A stretch of DNA of 64,000 nt from the NCBI GenBank assembly GCA_947302275.1, contig CAMYUW010000013.1:1-64000 (forward strand), written 5' to 3'. A program made the translations under genes and the position numbers. This document shows positions 44,384-52,120 of this stretch, in pieces (position 1 is the stretch's first letter; every line of letters starts with the position of its first letter). The notes under the pieces are model-generated. The model searched no databases and was not told the origin of the DNA. It was given only the letters and a program-made list of their open reading frames with translations. Source of the DNA: an uncultured Prevotellaceae bacterium. Its GTDB lineage: Bacteria > Bacteroidota > Bacteroidia > Bacteroidales > Muribaculaceae.

Positions 44384-44458
44384 TTAGTTTTTAGTCCTTG
44401 GTTTTTAGCCTTTAGTCGTTATCAGGTGATTCGCGACACCTAACACCTAAAACCTAAA
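44384..44458 (-). repeat. Degenerate heptad tract between rseP and methyltransferase gene
   Basis: On the minus strand ACTAAAA/CCTAAA-type units and GGTTTTAGGTGTTAGGTGTCG form short dyads with each other. Related in composition to the dispersed modules but without the ATGCTCGC end. Confidence 0.5.
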
Positions 44459-44464
44459 TAAAGC

Positions 44465-45880
44465 CTATTTAAAGAAGAATCTGTAGATGTCGTTTCCGTT
44501 GGCAAACACCAGCAGGGCTATCAGTAATGCCATGCCGATTGTCTGAGCACGCTCCAGGAACTTGAGGCTGGGCTGGCGGCGAGTGATAATCTCATACAGC
44601 AGGAACATCACGTGGCCACCATCCAGGGCGGGAATCGGCAACACGTTCATCACAGCCAGGATGACCGAGATAAAGGCGGTAATGTTCCAGAAATCAACCC
44701 AATTCCACGACGGGGGGAAGATACTGCCGATCGTGCCGAAGCCACCAAGGCTCTGAGCTCCTTGCGGAGTGAAGATGAGTTTGAGTTGCTTGACATAGGT
44801 CACAAGCTTGTTCCAGCCCATCTCGATACCCCGTGGGATGGATTGCAGGATATTGTAGTTCTTGACCGTCGTCTTATAAATCTTGGTGGGTTCGGTCAGC
44901 AGGATACCCAATTTGCCGTTGCTGTCGATGGGGACATTGTCGACCGTGACCGTTTGGCCGTCACGTTCATACTGGAGAGTGACATTCTTTCCCTTGTTTT
45001 GTTCCAGCAGGGCCGTGAATTCGGTATAACTGGGGGTGGGGGTGCCGTTGACCGCAATGAGCCGGTCGCCCTCTTTCAGTCCGGCTTTCTCACCGCCCAT
45101 GCGGGGTTGGGTCTGTGACACGACCACAGGCAAGCGGTAAGTCATGAAGGACTGACCGGCCTCGGCGTCGTTATTGGCCTGGAAGATAAAGTCCTTGGGC
45201 AGGTTGATGGTCACAGTGTCCTTGTGGTTGCGCAGCACGGTAATCTGCTTGGCAATCAGCATGGCATTCAGGTCCTCGCTGCTGAAGTAGCCCAAGTGCT
45301 TGCCGTCGGCAGTCAAGGGGATGTCGCCATCTACAAAGCCAGCCTTGTGAGCGCTGTCACAGTAGGCCATACCCTCGGTGGCGTCAGTGAAATTGACATA
45401 TTGTTCACCCACAGCATAAGCGATGCCTGCATAGATGATGATTGCCAGCAGGAAGTTGAACAGCACGCCACCCAGCATGATCAGCAGGCGCTGCCATGCG
45501 GGCTTGCTGCGGAATTCATAGGGCTTGGCGGGCTGCTTCATGGCCTCGGTGTTCATCGACTCGTCGATCATACCCGAGATGGCACAATATCCGCCCAGGG
45601 GCAGCCAGCCGATACCATACTCGGTGGCTCGCCACGACCGCTTGTCCTCGTCATCGTTAGGGGTTTCCATGGCTCCCATCTCCTTGCCGAAAGAGAACCA
45701 CTTGACATACTTGCCGGGTTTCCACTTGGCAATAGTCAGCCAGGGATTGAAAAACATATAGAATTTCTCTACCCACACGCCAAACAAGCGGGAGAAGCAA
45801 TAATGTCCAAATTCATGGATCATCACGAGCAAACCCAGGGAGAGGAAAAATTCAATAACCTTTATCAGTGTCGGATTCAT
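44465..45880 (-). CDS. rseP: Site-2 metalloprotease RseP
   Basis: 471-residue intramembrane zinc protease. HEFGHY (HExxH) lies in the first transmembrane helix (about residue 23), PDZ domains sit in the periplasmic middle (about 205-370), and NVLPIPALDGGH is the third-ligand motif near 415. Cleaves anti-sigma factors or other membrane substrates in envelope stress. It follows dxr, the arrangement common in Bacteroidetes. Confidence 0.95.
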   Translation of the reverse strand: MNPTLIKVIEFFLSLGLLVMIHEFGHYCFSRLFGVWVEKFYMFFNPWLTIAKWKPGKYVKWFSFGKEMGAMETPNDDEDKRSWRATEYGIGWLPLGGYCAISGMIDESMNTEAMKQPAKPYEFRSKPAWQRLLIMLGGVLFNFLLAIIIYAGIAYAVGEQYVNFTDATEGMAYCDSAHKAGFVDGDIPLTADGKHLGYFSSEDLNAMLIAKQITVLRNHKDTVTINLPKDFIFQANNDAEAGQSFMTYRLPVVVSQTQPRMGGEKAGLKEGDRLIAVNGTPTPSYTEFTALLEQNKGKNVTLQYERDGQTVTVDNVPIDSNGKLGILLTEPTKIYKTTVKNYNILQSIPRGIEMGWNKLVTYVKQLKLIFTPQGAQSLGGFGTIGSIFPPSWNWVDFWNITAFISVILAVMNVLPIPALDGGHVMFLLYEIITRRQPSLKFLERAQTIGMALLIALLVFANGNDIYRFFFK

Positions 45881-45890
45881 TTATGTTTTA

Positions 45891-45940
45891 GTTGTAAGTT
45901 GTAAGTTTTAAGTTTTAAGTTTTAAGTTTTTAGTTGTAAG
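45891..45940 (-). repeat. GTTKTAA heptad array before rseP
   Basis: Five perfect 7-nt units on the plus strand at 45891-45925 (two GTTGTAA, three GTTTTAA), then a degenerate sixth and seventh. It lies 10 nt before the rseP ATG (minus strand). Confidence 0.85.
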
Positions 45941-45961
45941 TACGATTACTTTCGCCTAACG

Positions 45962-46025
45962 AATGCGGATGTCTTATCTTTTATCTCTCATCTTTAAACT
46001 GCTTGCGCAGCTAGCATGCTCGCTG
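45962..46025 (-). repeat. 3'-end module overlapping the dxr stop
   Basis: Minus strand ATGCTAGCTGCGCAAGCAGTT, then TAAAGATGAGAG and GACATCCGCATTC. A copy of the dispersed module in which the dxr stop codon is inside the repeat. Confidence 0.75.
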
Positions 46026-47172
46026 CTCTAGCCCTGGCGTCGGCATTGCTGGCCACGTAGTCCTCATGGGTGGGATGCGCCACGTGGGGGGCCTGAGCCA
46101 TCGTCTGTTCAATGATTCTATAGATGTCGGTGAACTTGATTTTGTCTTGCAGGAAGGCGGCCACGGCAATCTCGTTGGCAGCGTTCATTACACAGGGGGC
46201 AGTGCCTCCACGGCGGGCAGCCTCATAGGCCGTACCCAACAGCGGGAACTTGTCAAAGTCCGGGCGCTCCAGCGTCAAGTTCGCCATGTTCTCGATGGTC
46301 ATCTTGCGACAATCGCTCGCCAGGCGGCCATCAGGCAGGCCCAGGGCGTAACGGATGGGCAGATGCATGTCGGGCAGTCCTAGCTGCGCCTTCACCGATC
46401 CGTCCTTGAAGGCCACCATCGAGTGGATAATGCTCTGCGGGTGCACCACTATCTCGATGTCGTCGGGCATGATGCCGAAGAGCCAACGCGCCTCAATCAT
46501 CTCAAAGCCCTTGTTCATCATCGTTGCCGAGTCGATGGTGATTTTGGCACCCATCGACCAGTTGGGATGTTTCAGCGCATCGGCAGCAGTAACGGTCTCC
46601 AGCCGCTCACGGGGCACGGTGCGGAAGGGGCCACCCGAGGCCGTGAGCCACAGTTTCTCCACATCCTCCATGCGTTCGCCCACCAGGCACTGGTAGAAGG
46701 CGCCGTGCTCGCTGTCAACAGGGTAGAGCACACTGCCAGCGGAGTCCCTCAACAGGCGGTCGATGAGCTCACCGGCCACCACCAGCGTTTCCTTGTTGGC
46801 CAGGGCGATGCGCTTGCCTGCTCCGATGGCGGCTATCGTCGATTCCAGCCCGCTATAGCCCACCATGGCGGTCACCACGGTATCGACCTCGGGGGCGGTG
46901 ACAGCCTGGGCGATGGCAGCGCTGCCTGTGGCCACCTCGATGTCGGTGTCCTCCAGCGCGTCACGCACATACTCATAGTACTGCTCGTCGGCAATAATCA
47001 CCATGTGGGGGCGCATCTGGCGCGCCTGCTGAATGAGCAGGTCGGCACTGCTGCGGGCCACCAGCAGCCAGGCGTTGAACAGGTCGGGATACTCTGCAAT
47101 GATGTCGAGCGTCTGCCGCCCGATGGAACCCGTGCTGCCCAGCACCGCGATATTTCGTTTGGTTTCTCCCAT
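45994..47172 (-). CDS. dxr: 1-deoxy-D-xylulose-5-phosphate reductoisomerase
   Basis: 392 residues. Second step of the MEP isoprenoid pathway, NADPH-dependent. NADPH loop LGSTGSIGRQTLD at the N-terminus, LANKETLVVAGELI, PVDSEHGAFYQCL (metal ligands) and WSMGAKITIDSATMMNKGFE (active-site loop) are all present. The last seven codons and stop (MLAAQAV) coincide with a dispersed repeat module, so the C-terminus may have been replaced or trimmed. Operon with rseP. Confidence 0.96.
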   Translation of the reverse strand: MGETKRNIAVLGSTGSIGRQTLDIIAEYPDLFNAWLLVARSSADLLIQQARQMRPHMVIIADEQYYEYVRDALEDTDIEVATGSAAIAQAVTAPEVDTVVTAMVGYSGLESTIAAIGAGKRIALANKETLVVAGELIDRLLRDSAGSVLYPVDSEHGAFYQCLVGERMEDVEKLWLTASGGPFRTVPRERLETVTAADALKHPNWSMGAKITIDSATMMNKGFEMIEARWLFGIMPDDIEIVVHPQSIIHSMVAFKDGSVKAQLGLPDMHLPIRYALGLPDGRLASDCRKMTIENMANLTLERPDFDKFPLLGTAYEAARRGGTAPCVMNAANEIAVAAFLQDKIKFTDIYRIIEQTMAQAPHVAHPTHEDYVASNADARARAASMLAAQAV

Positions 47173-47282
47173 ACTTTTTTTGTTACAAACTGCGAAGATA
47201 CAGCATTTTTCCTACATGACAAGCAACGGAAAACATATTTTTAGAGTTCACGCCCTTTGTTTTCGTTTTTTCACTCTTTCCG

Positions 47283-47395
47283 CACTTTCCACACTTTCCA
47301 CCATATACGTGTCTTTCCACAAATTCTCCACCCTGGAGTGAAAACCACACGTACATGTGAACAGGGTGGAAAGGGTGGAAAACAGTGGAAAATCT
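47283..47395. repeat. Left TGGAAA-rich palindromic tract flanking ATPase gene
   Basis: TTTCCAC units on the left are mirrored by GTGGAAA units on the right around a stem CATATACGTGT / ACACGTACATG (10 of 11 pairs). Same layout and orientation as 48841-48957. Confidence 0.8.
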
Positions 47396-47410
47396 GCCCG
47401 TCAACAATGT

Positions 47411-47555
47411 AGGGATGTGTCATAACCCTCGTATGCTATTATATCCGTGCCACGCACAGAGAAATCAAACAAAATAATTTTTTATTTAAATTTTTGGCTT
47501 AATTTCTCGGCTGTAAAGCCGATTAAAAAACTTGAGGCATATTATGACACACCCT
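47411..47555. mobile_element. MITE-like element with GGGTGTGTCATAA inverted ends
   Basis: AGGGATGTGTCATAA (47411-47425) and TTATGACACACCCT (47542-47555) are inverted copies differing by one inserted base; about 145 bp, A/T-rich inside, no coding capacity. Resembles the terminal inverted repeats of Bacteroidetes DDE insertion sequences. Target-site duplication not evident. Confidence 0.5.
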
Positions 47556-47579
47556 CAGTTGAGTATCAGTAGTTTATCT

Positions 47580-48653
47580 TCATCGTACTCGCGTCTGTTC
47601 TAACTCCTGGAGGGAATAACAATTGTCCTCGTTGCTCGCCAGCACCCCTTGTTCCTTGCCGCTGTTGAACAATTGATAGGCTCTGGTCTTCCCGACGCCC
47701 AGTTTAGCCTGTATCAGGTTAAGCACATCGCCGCTCGAAAGGGGCATGGTGAAACCCTCAAAGCAGGGAGCCAGCTTGTCATGCAGCTTGGCCTTGTCTT
47801 CCTGTTTCTTCAGTTCCAGTTGCAACTGACGGTCGACCGCAGCGTCCATGGGTATGGCTAGGGCATCGAGCTTGAAGCATATGCCGCCGCTGTTGCAGTG
47901 ACGGCTGATGGGGTGTTTCACCTCAAACACGCTGTCGTGCTTCTCGACAGTGAACACGTCGCTACACTTCTGATAAAGCAGGGTGCCCAGGTGACCCTTC
48001 ATGTTCTTGTCCATGCTACTCTTGTTCTGGTGCATGACCACGACAATGCAGCATTTGTACTCGTTGGCCATTGCCGCCAGTCTACTGACGATGTCCTGGC
48101 TCTCAATTACGTCGTTGTAGTTGTAGATCAGATCGGCAATGCCGTCGATAACGACTAGGTCAGGCTTCTCGTGCGAGACGGCACGACAGATGACATCATA
48201 GCGGGAAGGTTCCGAGTTGCTATCGATGGGCGCTGGCTGCAAGCATGCCACCTTGAAGTCGTCGTGGCGGTACTCGGGTGTCATCGCATCAATGGTCTTC
48301 TGGACACGTTTGGTGTCGTTGTCCGACTGCTCGGTGTCAAAGAACAGCGCCCGTCCAGTCTCCTGCAGGCTGCGGCAATTGACAAACCGGTCGCTGCCCA
48401 GGAAGATGGCAGTCAAGATGTCGCAAAAGAAGGTCTTGCCATTCTTCCACTTGGCGCTCACGGCCACCAGGTTGCCCTTGGGCATCGTGGGCACACCGCC
48501 AATCTCAATAAGGTACTCAGGATCGGGATAATCAACATTACGTTCGATGAAATAAGGTTTCATGAACTCGTTGTACTTGTTGTTTAATCTCTCCTCGAGG
48601 GAGAGCGCAGCTTCACGACCAATCGCGTCCAGGATTTCTCTTGAGTTTATCAT
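47580..48653 (-). CDS. RecA/RepA-like AAA ATPase of mobile-element type
   Basis: 357 residues. Residues about 50-250 are a RecA-fold NTPase of the RepA/DnaB-like group: a modified P-loop (SAKWKNGKT, first Gly replaced), a Walker B LVVIDGIADL, and a VVMHQNKS sensor-like motif. The C-terminus (about 300-357) looks like a small winged-helix domain (LSSGDVLNLIQAKLGVGKTR). Relatives are found in plasmids, prophages and integrative elements of Bacteroidales, usually beside primase-like genes; here none is present. It is transcribed from a good promoter at 48749-48781 with a leader of about 90 nt, and lies between two matching palindromic tracts. Probably a remnant or minimal element. Confidence 0.75.
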   Translation of the reverse strand: MINSREILDAIGREAALSLEERLNNKYNEFMKPYFIERNVDYPDPEYLIEIGGVPTMPKGNLVAVSAKWKNGKTFFCDILTAIFLGSDRFVNCRSLQETGRALFFDTEQSDNDTKRVQKTIDAMTPEYRHDDFKVACLQPAPIDSNSEPSRYDVICRAVSHEKPDLVVIDGIADLIYNYNDVIESQDIVSRLAAMANEYKCCIVVVMHQNKSSMDKNMKGHLGTLLYQKCSDVFTVEKHDSVFEVKHPISRHCNSGGICFKLDALAIPMDAAVDRQLQLELKKQEDKAKLHDKLAPCFEGFTMPLSSGDVLNLIQAKLGVGKTRAYQLFNSGKEQGVLASNEDNCYSLQELEQTRVR

Positions 48654-48748
48654 GGTAAAAAAATAATTAAAATAATTAATAAATAGATAATAACACTAGG
48701 CTTGCCGTTAGTCTTTAGCAGCGGCTATCGACCGGGGACTTGCCGCTG

Positions 48749-48781
48749 CAAAGTTACAACACGCAACACCCGAAATCCAAA
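48749..48781 (-). promoter_or_regulatory. Promoter of RepA-like ATPase gene
   Basis: Minus strand TTTG (48781-48778), 21 nt, TAACTTTG (48756-48749). Confidence 0.65.
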
Positions 48782-48840
48782 TTATTACTCGAAAAAGTTT
48801 GCAAAACACCAATTATTTCACTTCCATTCACTGGCAATAA

Positions 48841-48957
48841 ATGGTTTTTCCACCATTTCCACCCATTCCACCATTTCCACCATATACGCGTCTTTCCACA
48901 ATTTTCCACCTCGAGTGAAAAGACGCGCACATGTGGAAAGGGCGGAAAAGTGGAAAA
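48841..48957. repeat. Right TGGAAA-rich palindromic tract flanking ATPase gene
   Basis: TTTCCACC units, then a stem CGCGTCTTT / AAAGACGCG around a CTCGAG centre, then GTGGAAA units. Direct repeat of 47283-47395 with compensating changes in the stem. Confidence 0.8.
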
Positions 48958-49065
48958 TACTGGTTACGTGGCATTGCGACCTATAGATGATGCCATCATC
49001 TGGAGTGCGGATGCTACCCGATACCGATATCCTGGCATCTGGAACCTAAATACTGTTTAATTTTT

Positions 49066-49095
49066 TTGTGTATTGTGAATATTTTGTTACATTTG
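49066..49095 (+). promoter_or_regulatory. Promoter of BspA-like gene
   Basis: TTG at 49066-49068, 19 nt, TACATTTG at 49088-49095; leader of about 45 nt. Confidence 0.65.
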
Positions 49096-49144
49096 GGGCC
49101 AAATAACATCCAAATATTTTTAACCTATATAAATCTTGATCAAA

Positions 49145-51931
49145 ATGGCACAATCTGGATTTTTCAAACTCTCCATGGGCCGCTGGCTCATGATGTTGTT
49201 GCTGCTGCTCACATCGGTGGCTGCAAGGGCAGTTGAGGCCTATGCCTGCTACACGCCGTCGAACACGACGCTGACGTTCTACTACGACAACAGCCGCAGT
49301 AACCGCACAGGCACGACCTATGACCTGAACACGGGCTATAATAATCCCGGATGGTATACCGATGGCACTTATTCGTCGGTTACCAAGGTGGTGTTCAATT
49401 CAAATTTCATCAATGTCTATCCGACATCCACCTACCGTTGGTTTTACAACATGACAAACCTGATGAGCATCACGAGCCTTCAATACCTCATGACCAGCCA
49501 TGTGATACTAATGAACTACATGTTCTATAATTGCAGCAATTTGACTAGCTTGTACGTGAGCAACTTCAATACCGCCAATGTGGTCGATATGTGTGGCATG
49601 TTCTATAATTGCAGCAAGTTGACTAGCTTGAACGTGAGCTACTTCAACACCTCCAAGGTGACCGACATGGGTGGCATGTTCGCGAATTGCTCTGGATTAT
49701 CAAGTCTTAACGTGACTAACTTCGACACGTCGAGTGCGACAAATTTGGGTGCTATGTTCCAGGGCTGCAGAGGTTTGACCAGTCTTGACCTGAGCAATTT
49801 CAACACGGCCAACGTGTCAAGGATGAGCCAAATGTTCGAGGGCTGCAGCGGTTTGACCAGTCTTGACCTGCGCAGCTTCAACACGGCCAACGTGGAGTAT
49901 ATGGATGATATGTTCAGGGCCTGCAGCAACCTTGTCACCATCTTCGCTGACAGCAATTGGAAAACAACGGCTGTCACCTCTTCCGGCAATATGTTTTTGG
50001 GCTGTTCCAAAATCAAGGGTGGCAAGGGCACAGCTTACGACGCCAACCATACGAACAAGGAATATGCCCACATCGACGGCGGAACGTACAATCCCGGCTA
50101 CTTTACCGATTACACCCCCCAAGCCTATGCCTGCTACACGCCGTCGAACACGACGTTGACGTTCTACTACGACAATGTGCGCGGAACCCGCGAGGGCACG
50201 ACCTACGACCTGAACACGTCAGTTGATGGTTATTCACGTTGGAACAGTATAAGCCAGTCTGTCACCCGAGTGGTGTTTGACCCGTCTTTTGCCACAGCCC
50301 GCCCTGAAGGGACTAATTTCTGGTTCAAAGGCATGTCACAGCTAACATCCATTATTGGTATAGAATACCTGAACACATCAGAGGCAATAAGTATGTGGGG
50401 CACGTTCGAGGGCTGCTCTGGGTTGACGAGTATCGACTTGAGCCACTTCGACACCCGTAACGTTTCAAAAATGGCCAGGATGTTCTATGGTTGCTCGGGT
50501 TTGGCGAGCCTTGACGTGAGTGGTTTCAACACGGCCAGAGTGACCGATATGAATAGCATGTTCAGTAAATGCTCTGGGTTGACGAGTCTTGACGTAAGCA
50601 GTTTCAATATCGCTCAAGTGACAGACATGTCCTGGATGTTCAATCGATGCTCTGGGTTGACGAGTCTTGACTTGAGCAGCTTCAACACGGCAAATTTGGC
50701 TGCCACGTATGGCATGTTCAACGAATGCAGCAATTTGACCACCATCTATGTCGGTGACGGGTGGAATACGGATTACGTTACCAGCTACGGACAAATGTTC
50801 TACCTATGTGAAAAACTGGTGGGAGGCGCTGGCACGACCTATGATGACAGTCACACAGGTATTGAATACGCCCACATCGACGGCGGACCCAGCAACCCGG
50901 GCTACCTCACCGATATCAATGCCCCCACCGGGCCCGAGGCCTATGCGGTATATACTGCTGACAACACGACGCTGACGTTCTACTACGACACTGAGCGCAG
51001 CACCCGCGAGGGCACGACCTTCGACATGCCGGCCGAAAACAGCCAACCCGGTTGGTACGATGACGTGATTAATGCCGCTGTCACCCAAGCGGTGTTTGAT
51101 GACTCGTTTGCCGACGCCCGTCTCACGACGACCAATTACATGTTCTTCTACATGACCGGGCTCACGACTATTACAGGAATAGAAAACCTCAATACTTCAA
51201 GTGTGACAAGCATGCTTTCCATGTTTGAGGGCTGCGGTGACTTGAGAAACATTGATTTGAGCGGTTTCGATACCGAGAACGTGACAAACATGGGTGCCAT
51301 GTTCTATTTGTGTAATAGGTTGACTAGCATCGACGTGAGCCATTTCAACACTGATAACGTGACAAACATGTATGCCATGTTCACTGGATGCAGGGGGCTG
51401 ACCAGCCTTGAACTGAGCAACTTCAACACGGCCAACGTGGTCGATATGAGCTTCATGTTTGCTGGCTGCAATAAATTGATAAGCCTCGACTTGAGCAACT
51501 TCAATACCGGCAAGGTGAGAGGCATGCAGTTCATGTTCCAGAACTGCTCAGCGCTCAGCACCATCTATGTAGGCGACGAGTGGAGCACGACGACAGTCAA
51601 CAGTTCAGACAATATGTTCCAGAACTGTACCAGCCTGGTGGGTGGCCAGGGAACAACTTACGACCCCAACCATACGAACAAGGAATATGCCCACATCGAC
51701 GGCGGACCCAGCAATCCCGGCTATTTCACCGAGAAGCAGGACTTCCTCCTTGGCGATGTGAACAGCGACCATAACGTGAGCATCGGTGACGTGACCGCTT
51801 TGATCGACTACCTGCTGAGTGGCGATGAAACTGGCATTAACCTCAGTGCAGCCGATTGTACCCACGATAACAACGTGAGCATCGGCGATGTGACTGCTCT
51901 GATCGACTACCTGCTTTCAGGCAGTTGGTAA
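49145..51931 (+). CDS. BspA/DUF285-type surface protein with dockerin-like tail
   Basis: 928 residues, secreted (signal ends near VAARA). The body is three copies of a module of about 290 residues, each opening with AYACYTPSNTTLTFYYD or a variant and closing with KEYAHIDGG..NPGY. Inside each are DUF285 repeats of about 24 residues (pattern FNTANVxDMxxMFxxCxxLTSLDLS), a leucine-rich-like solenoid known from BspA-type adhesins. The C-terminus carries two dockerin-like repeats (DVNSDHNVSIGDVTALIDYL and DCTHDNNVSIGDVTALIDYL). Likely surface-exposed and adhesive. I use ATG 49145 over the TTG at 49136. An inverted-repeat module follows directly after the stop. Confidence 0.88.
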   Translation: MAQSGFFKLSMGRWLMMLLLLLTSVAARAVEAYACYTPSNTTLTFYYDNSRSNRTGTTYDLNTGYNNPGWYTDGTYSSVTKVVFNSNFINVYPTSTYRWFYNMTNLMSITSLQYLMTSHVILMNYMFYNCSNLTSLYVSNFNTANVVDMCGMFYNCSKLTSLNVSYFNTSKVTDMGGMFANCSGLSSLNVTNFDTSSATNLGAMFQGCRGLTSLDLSNFNTANVSRMSQMFEGCSGLTSLDLRSFNTANVEYMDDMFRACSNLVTIFADSNWKTTAVTSSGNMFLGCSKIKGGKGTAYDANHTNKEYAHIDGGTYNPGYFTDYTPQAYACYTPSNTTLTFYYDNVRGTREGTTYDLNTSVDGYSRWNSISQSVTRVVFDPSFATARPEGTNFWFKGMSQLTSIIGIEYLNTSEAISMWGTFEGCSGLTSIDLSHFDTRNVSKMARMFYGCSGLASLDVSGFNTARVTDMNSMFSKCSGLTSLDVSSFNIAQVTDMSWMFNRCSGLTSLDLSSFNTANLAATYGMFNECSNLTTIYVGDGWNTDYVTSYGQMFYLCEKLVGGAGTTYDDSHTGIEYAHIDGGPSNPGYLTDINAPTGPEAYAVYTADNTTLTFYYDTERSTREGTTFDMPAENSQPGWYDDVINAAVTQAVFDDSFADARLTTTNYMFFYMTGLTTITGIENLNTSSVTSMLSMFEGCGDLRNIDLSGFDTENVTNMGAMFYLCNRLTSIDVSHFNTDNVTNMYAMFTGCRGLTSLELSNFNTANVVDMSFMFAGCNKLISLDLSNFNTGKVRGMQFMFQNCSALSTIYVGDEWSTTTVNSSDNMFQNCTSLVGGQGTTYDPNHTNKEYAHIDGGPSNPGYFTEKQDFLLGDVNSDHNVSIGDVTALIDYLLSGDETGINLSAADCTHDNNVSIGDVTALIDYLLSGSW

Positions 51932-51933
51932 TA

Positions 51934-52120
51934 ATGCTCGCTGCACTCGCAGTTTAGAGGTTAGAGTTTAGTGATTATAAGACATCCGCATTCCATTTTG
52001 AATTGGAGTGCGGATGCCTCTTTAAACTCTAAACTCTAAACTGCGAGCAACGCGAGCATCCCGACGCGGATGCCCTCTAAACTCTAAACTTTAAACTCTA
52101 AACTGCTCGCGAAGCGAGCA
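51934..52120. repeat. Cluster of three 3'-end modules, forming a long inverted repeat
   Basis: One module reads rightward from the BspA-like stop (51934-51995) and two read leftward from the tricorn stop (52120-52063 and 52059-52004). Arms 51934-51970 and 52023-52059 pair over 37 nt with about four mismatches; a second stem joins ACATCCGCATTCC and GGAGTGCGGATG. Each module: ATGCTCGC, short loop, GCAGTTTAGAG, heptads, GCATCCGC. Confidence 0.85.

Larger units (their letters stand above)
47173..47579. other. Gene-free stretch with repeats
   Basis: 407 bp without a believable gene. From left to right: the dxr leader; a TGGAAA-rich palindromic tract (47283-47395) matched on the other side of the ATPase gene; and a MITE-like inverted-repeat element (47411-47555). 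Confidence 0.7.
48654..49144. other. Gene-free stretch with promoters and repeats
   Basis: 491 bp without a gene. It holds the ATPase leader (with a GCGGC...GCCGC hairpin around 48720-48745) and promoter, the right palindromic tract (48841-48957), a GATGATGCCATCATC dyad, a fragment of the dispersed module (GAGTGCGGATGC at 49003-49014) and the promoter of the BspA-like gene. Confidence 0.7.

Noticed and set aside
45981..47172. dxr as a truncated pseudogene because its end is a repeat
   Set aside because: All catalytic motifs and normal length are kept; only the last seven codons lie in the repeat.
47283..48957. TGGAAA-rich tracts as a CRISPR array
   Set aside because: Units are short, irregular and mirrored without spacers of fixed length; no cas genes nearby.
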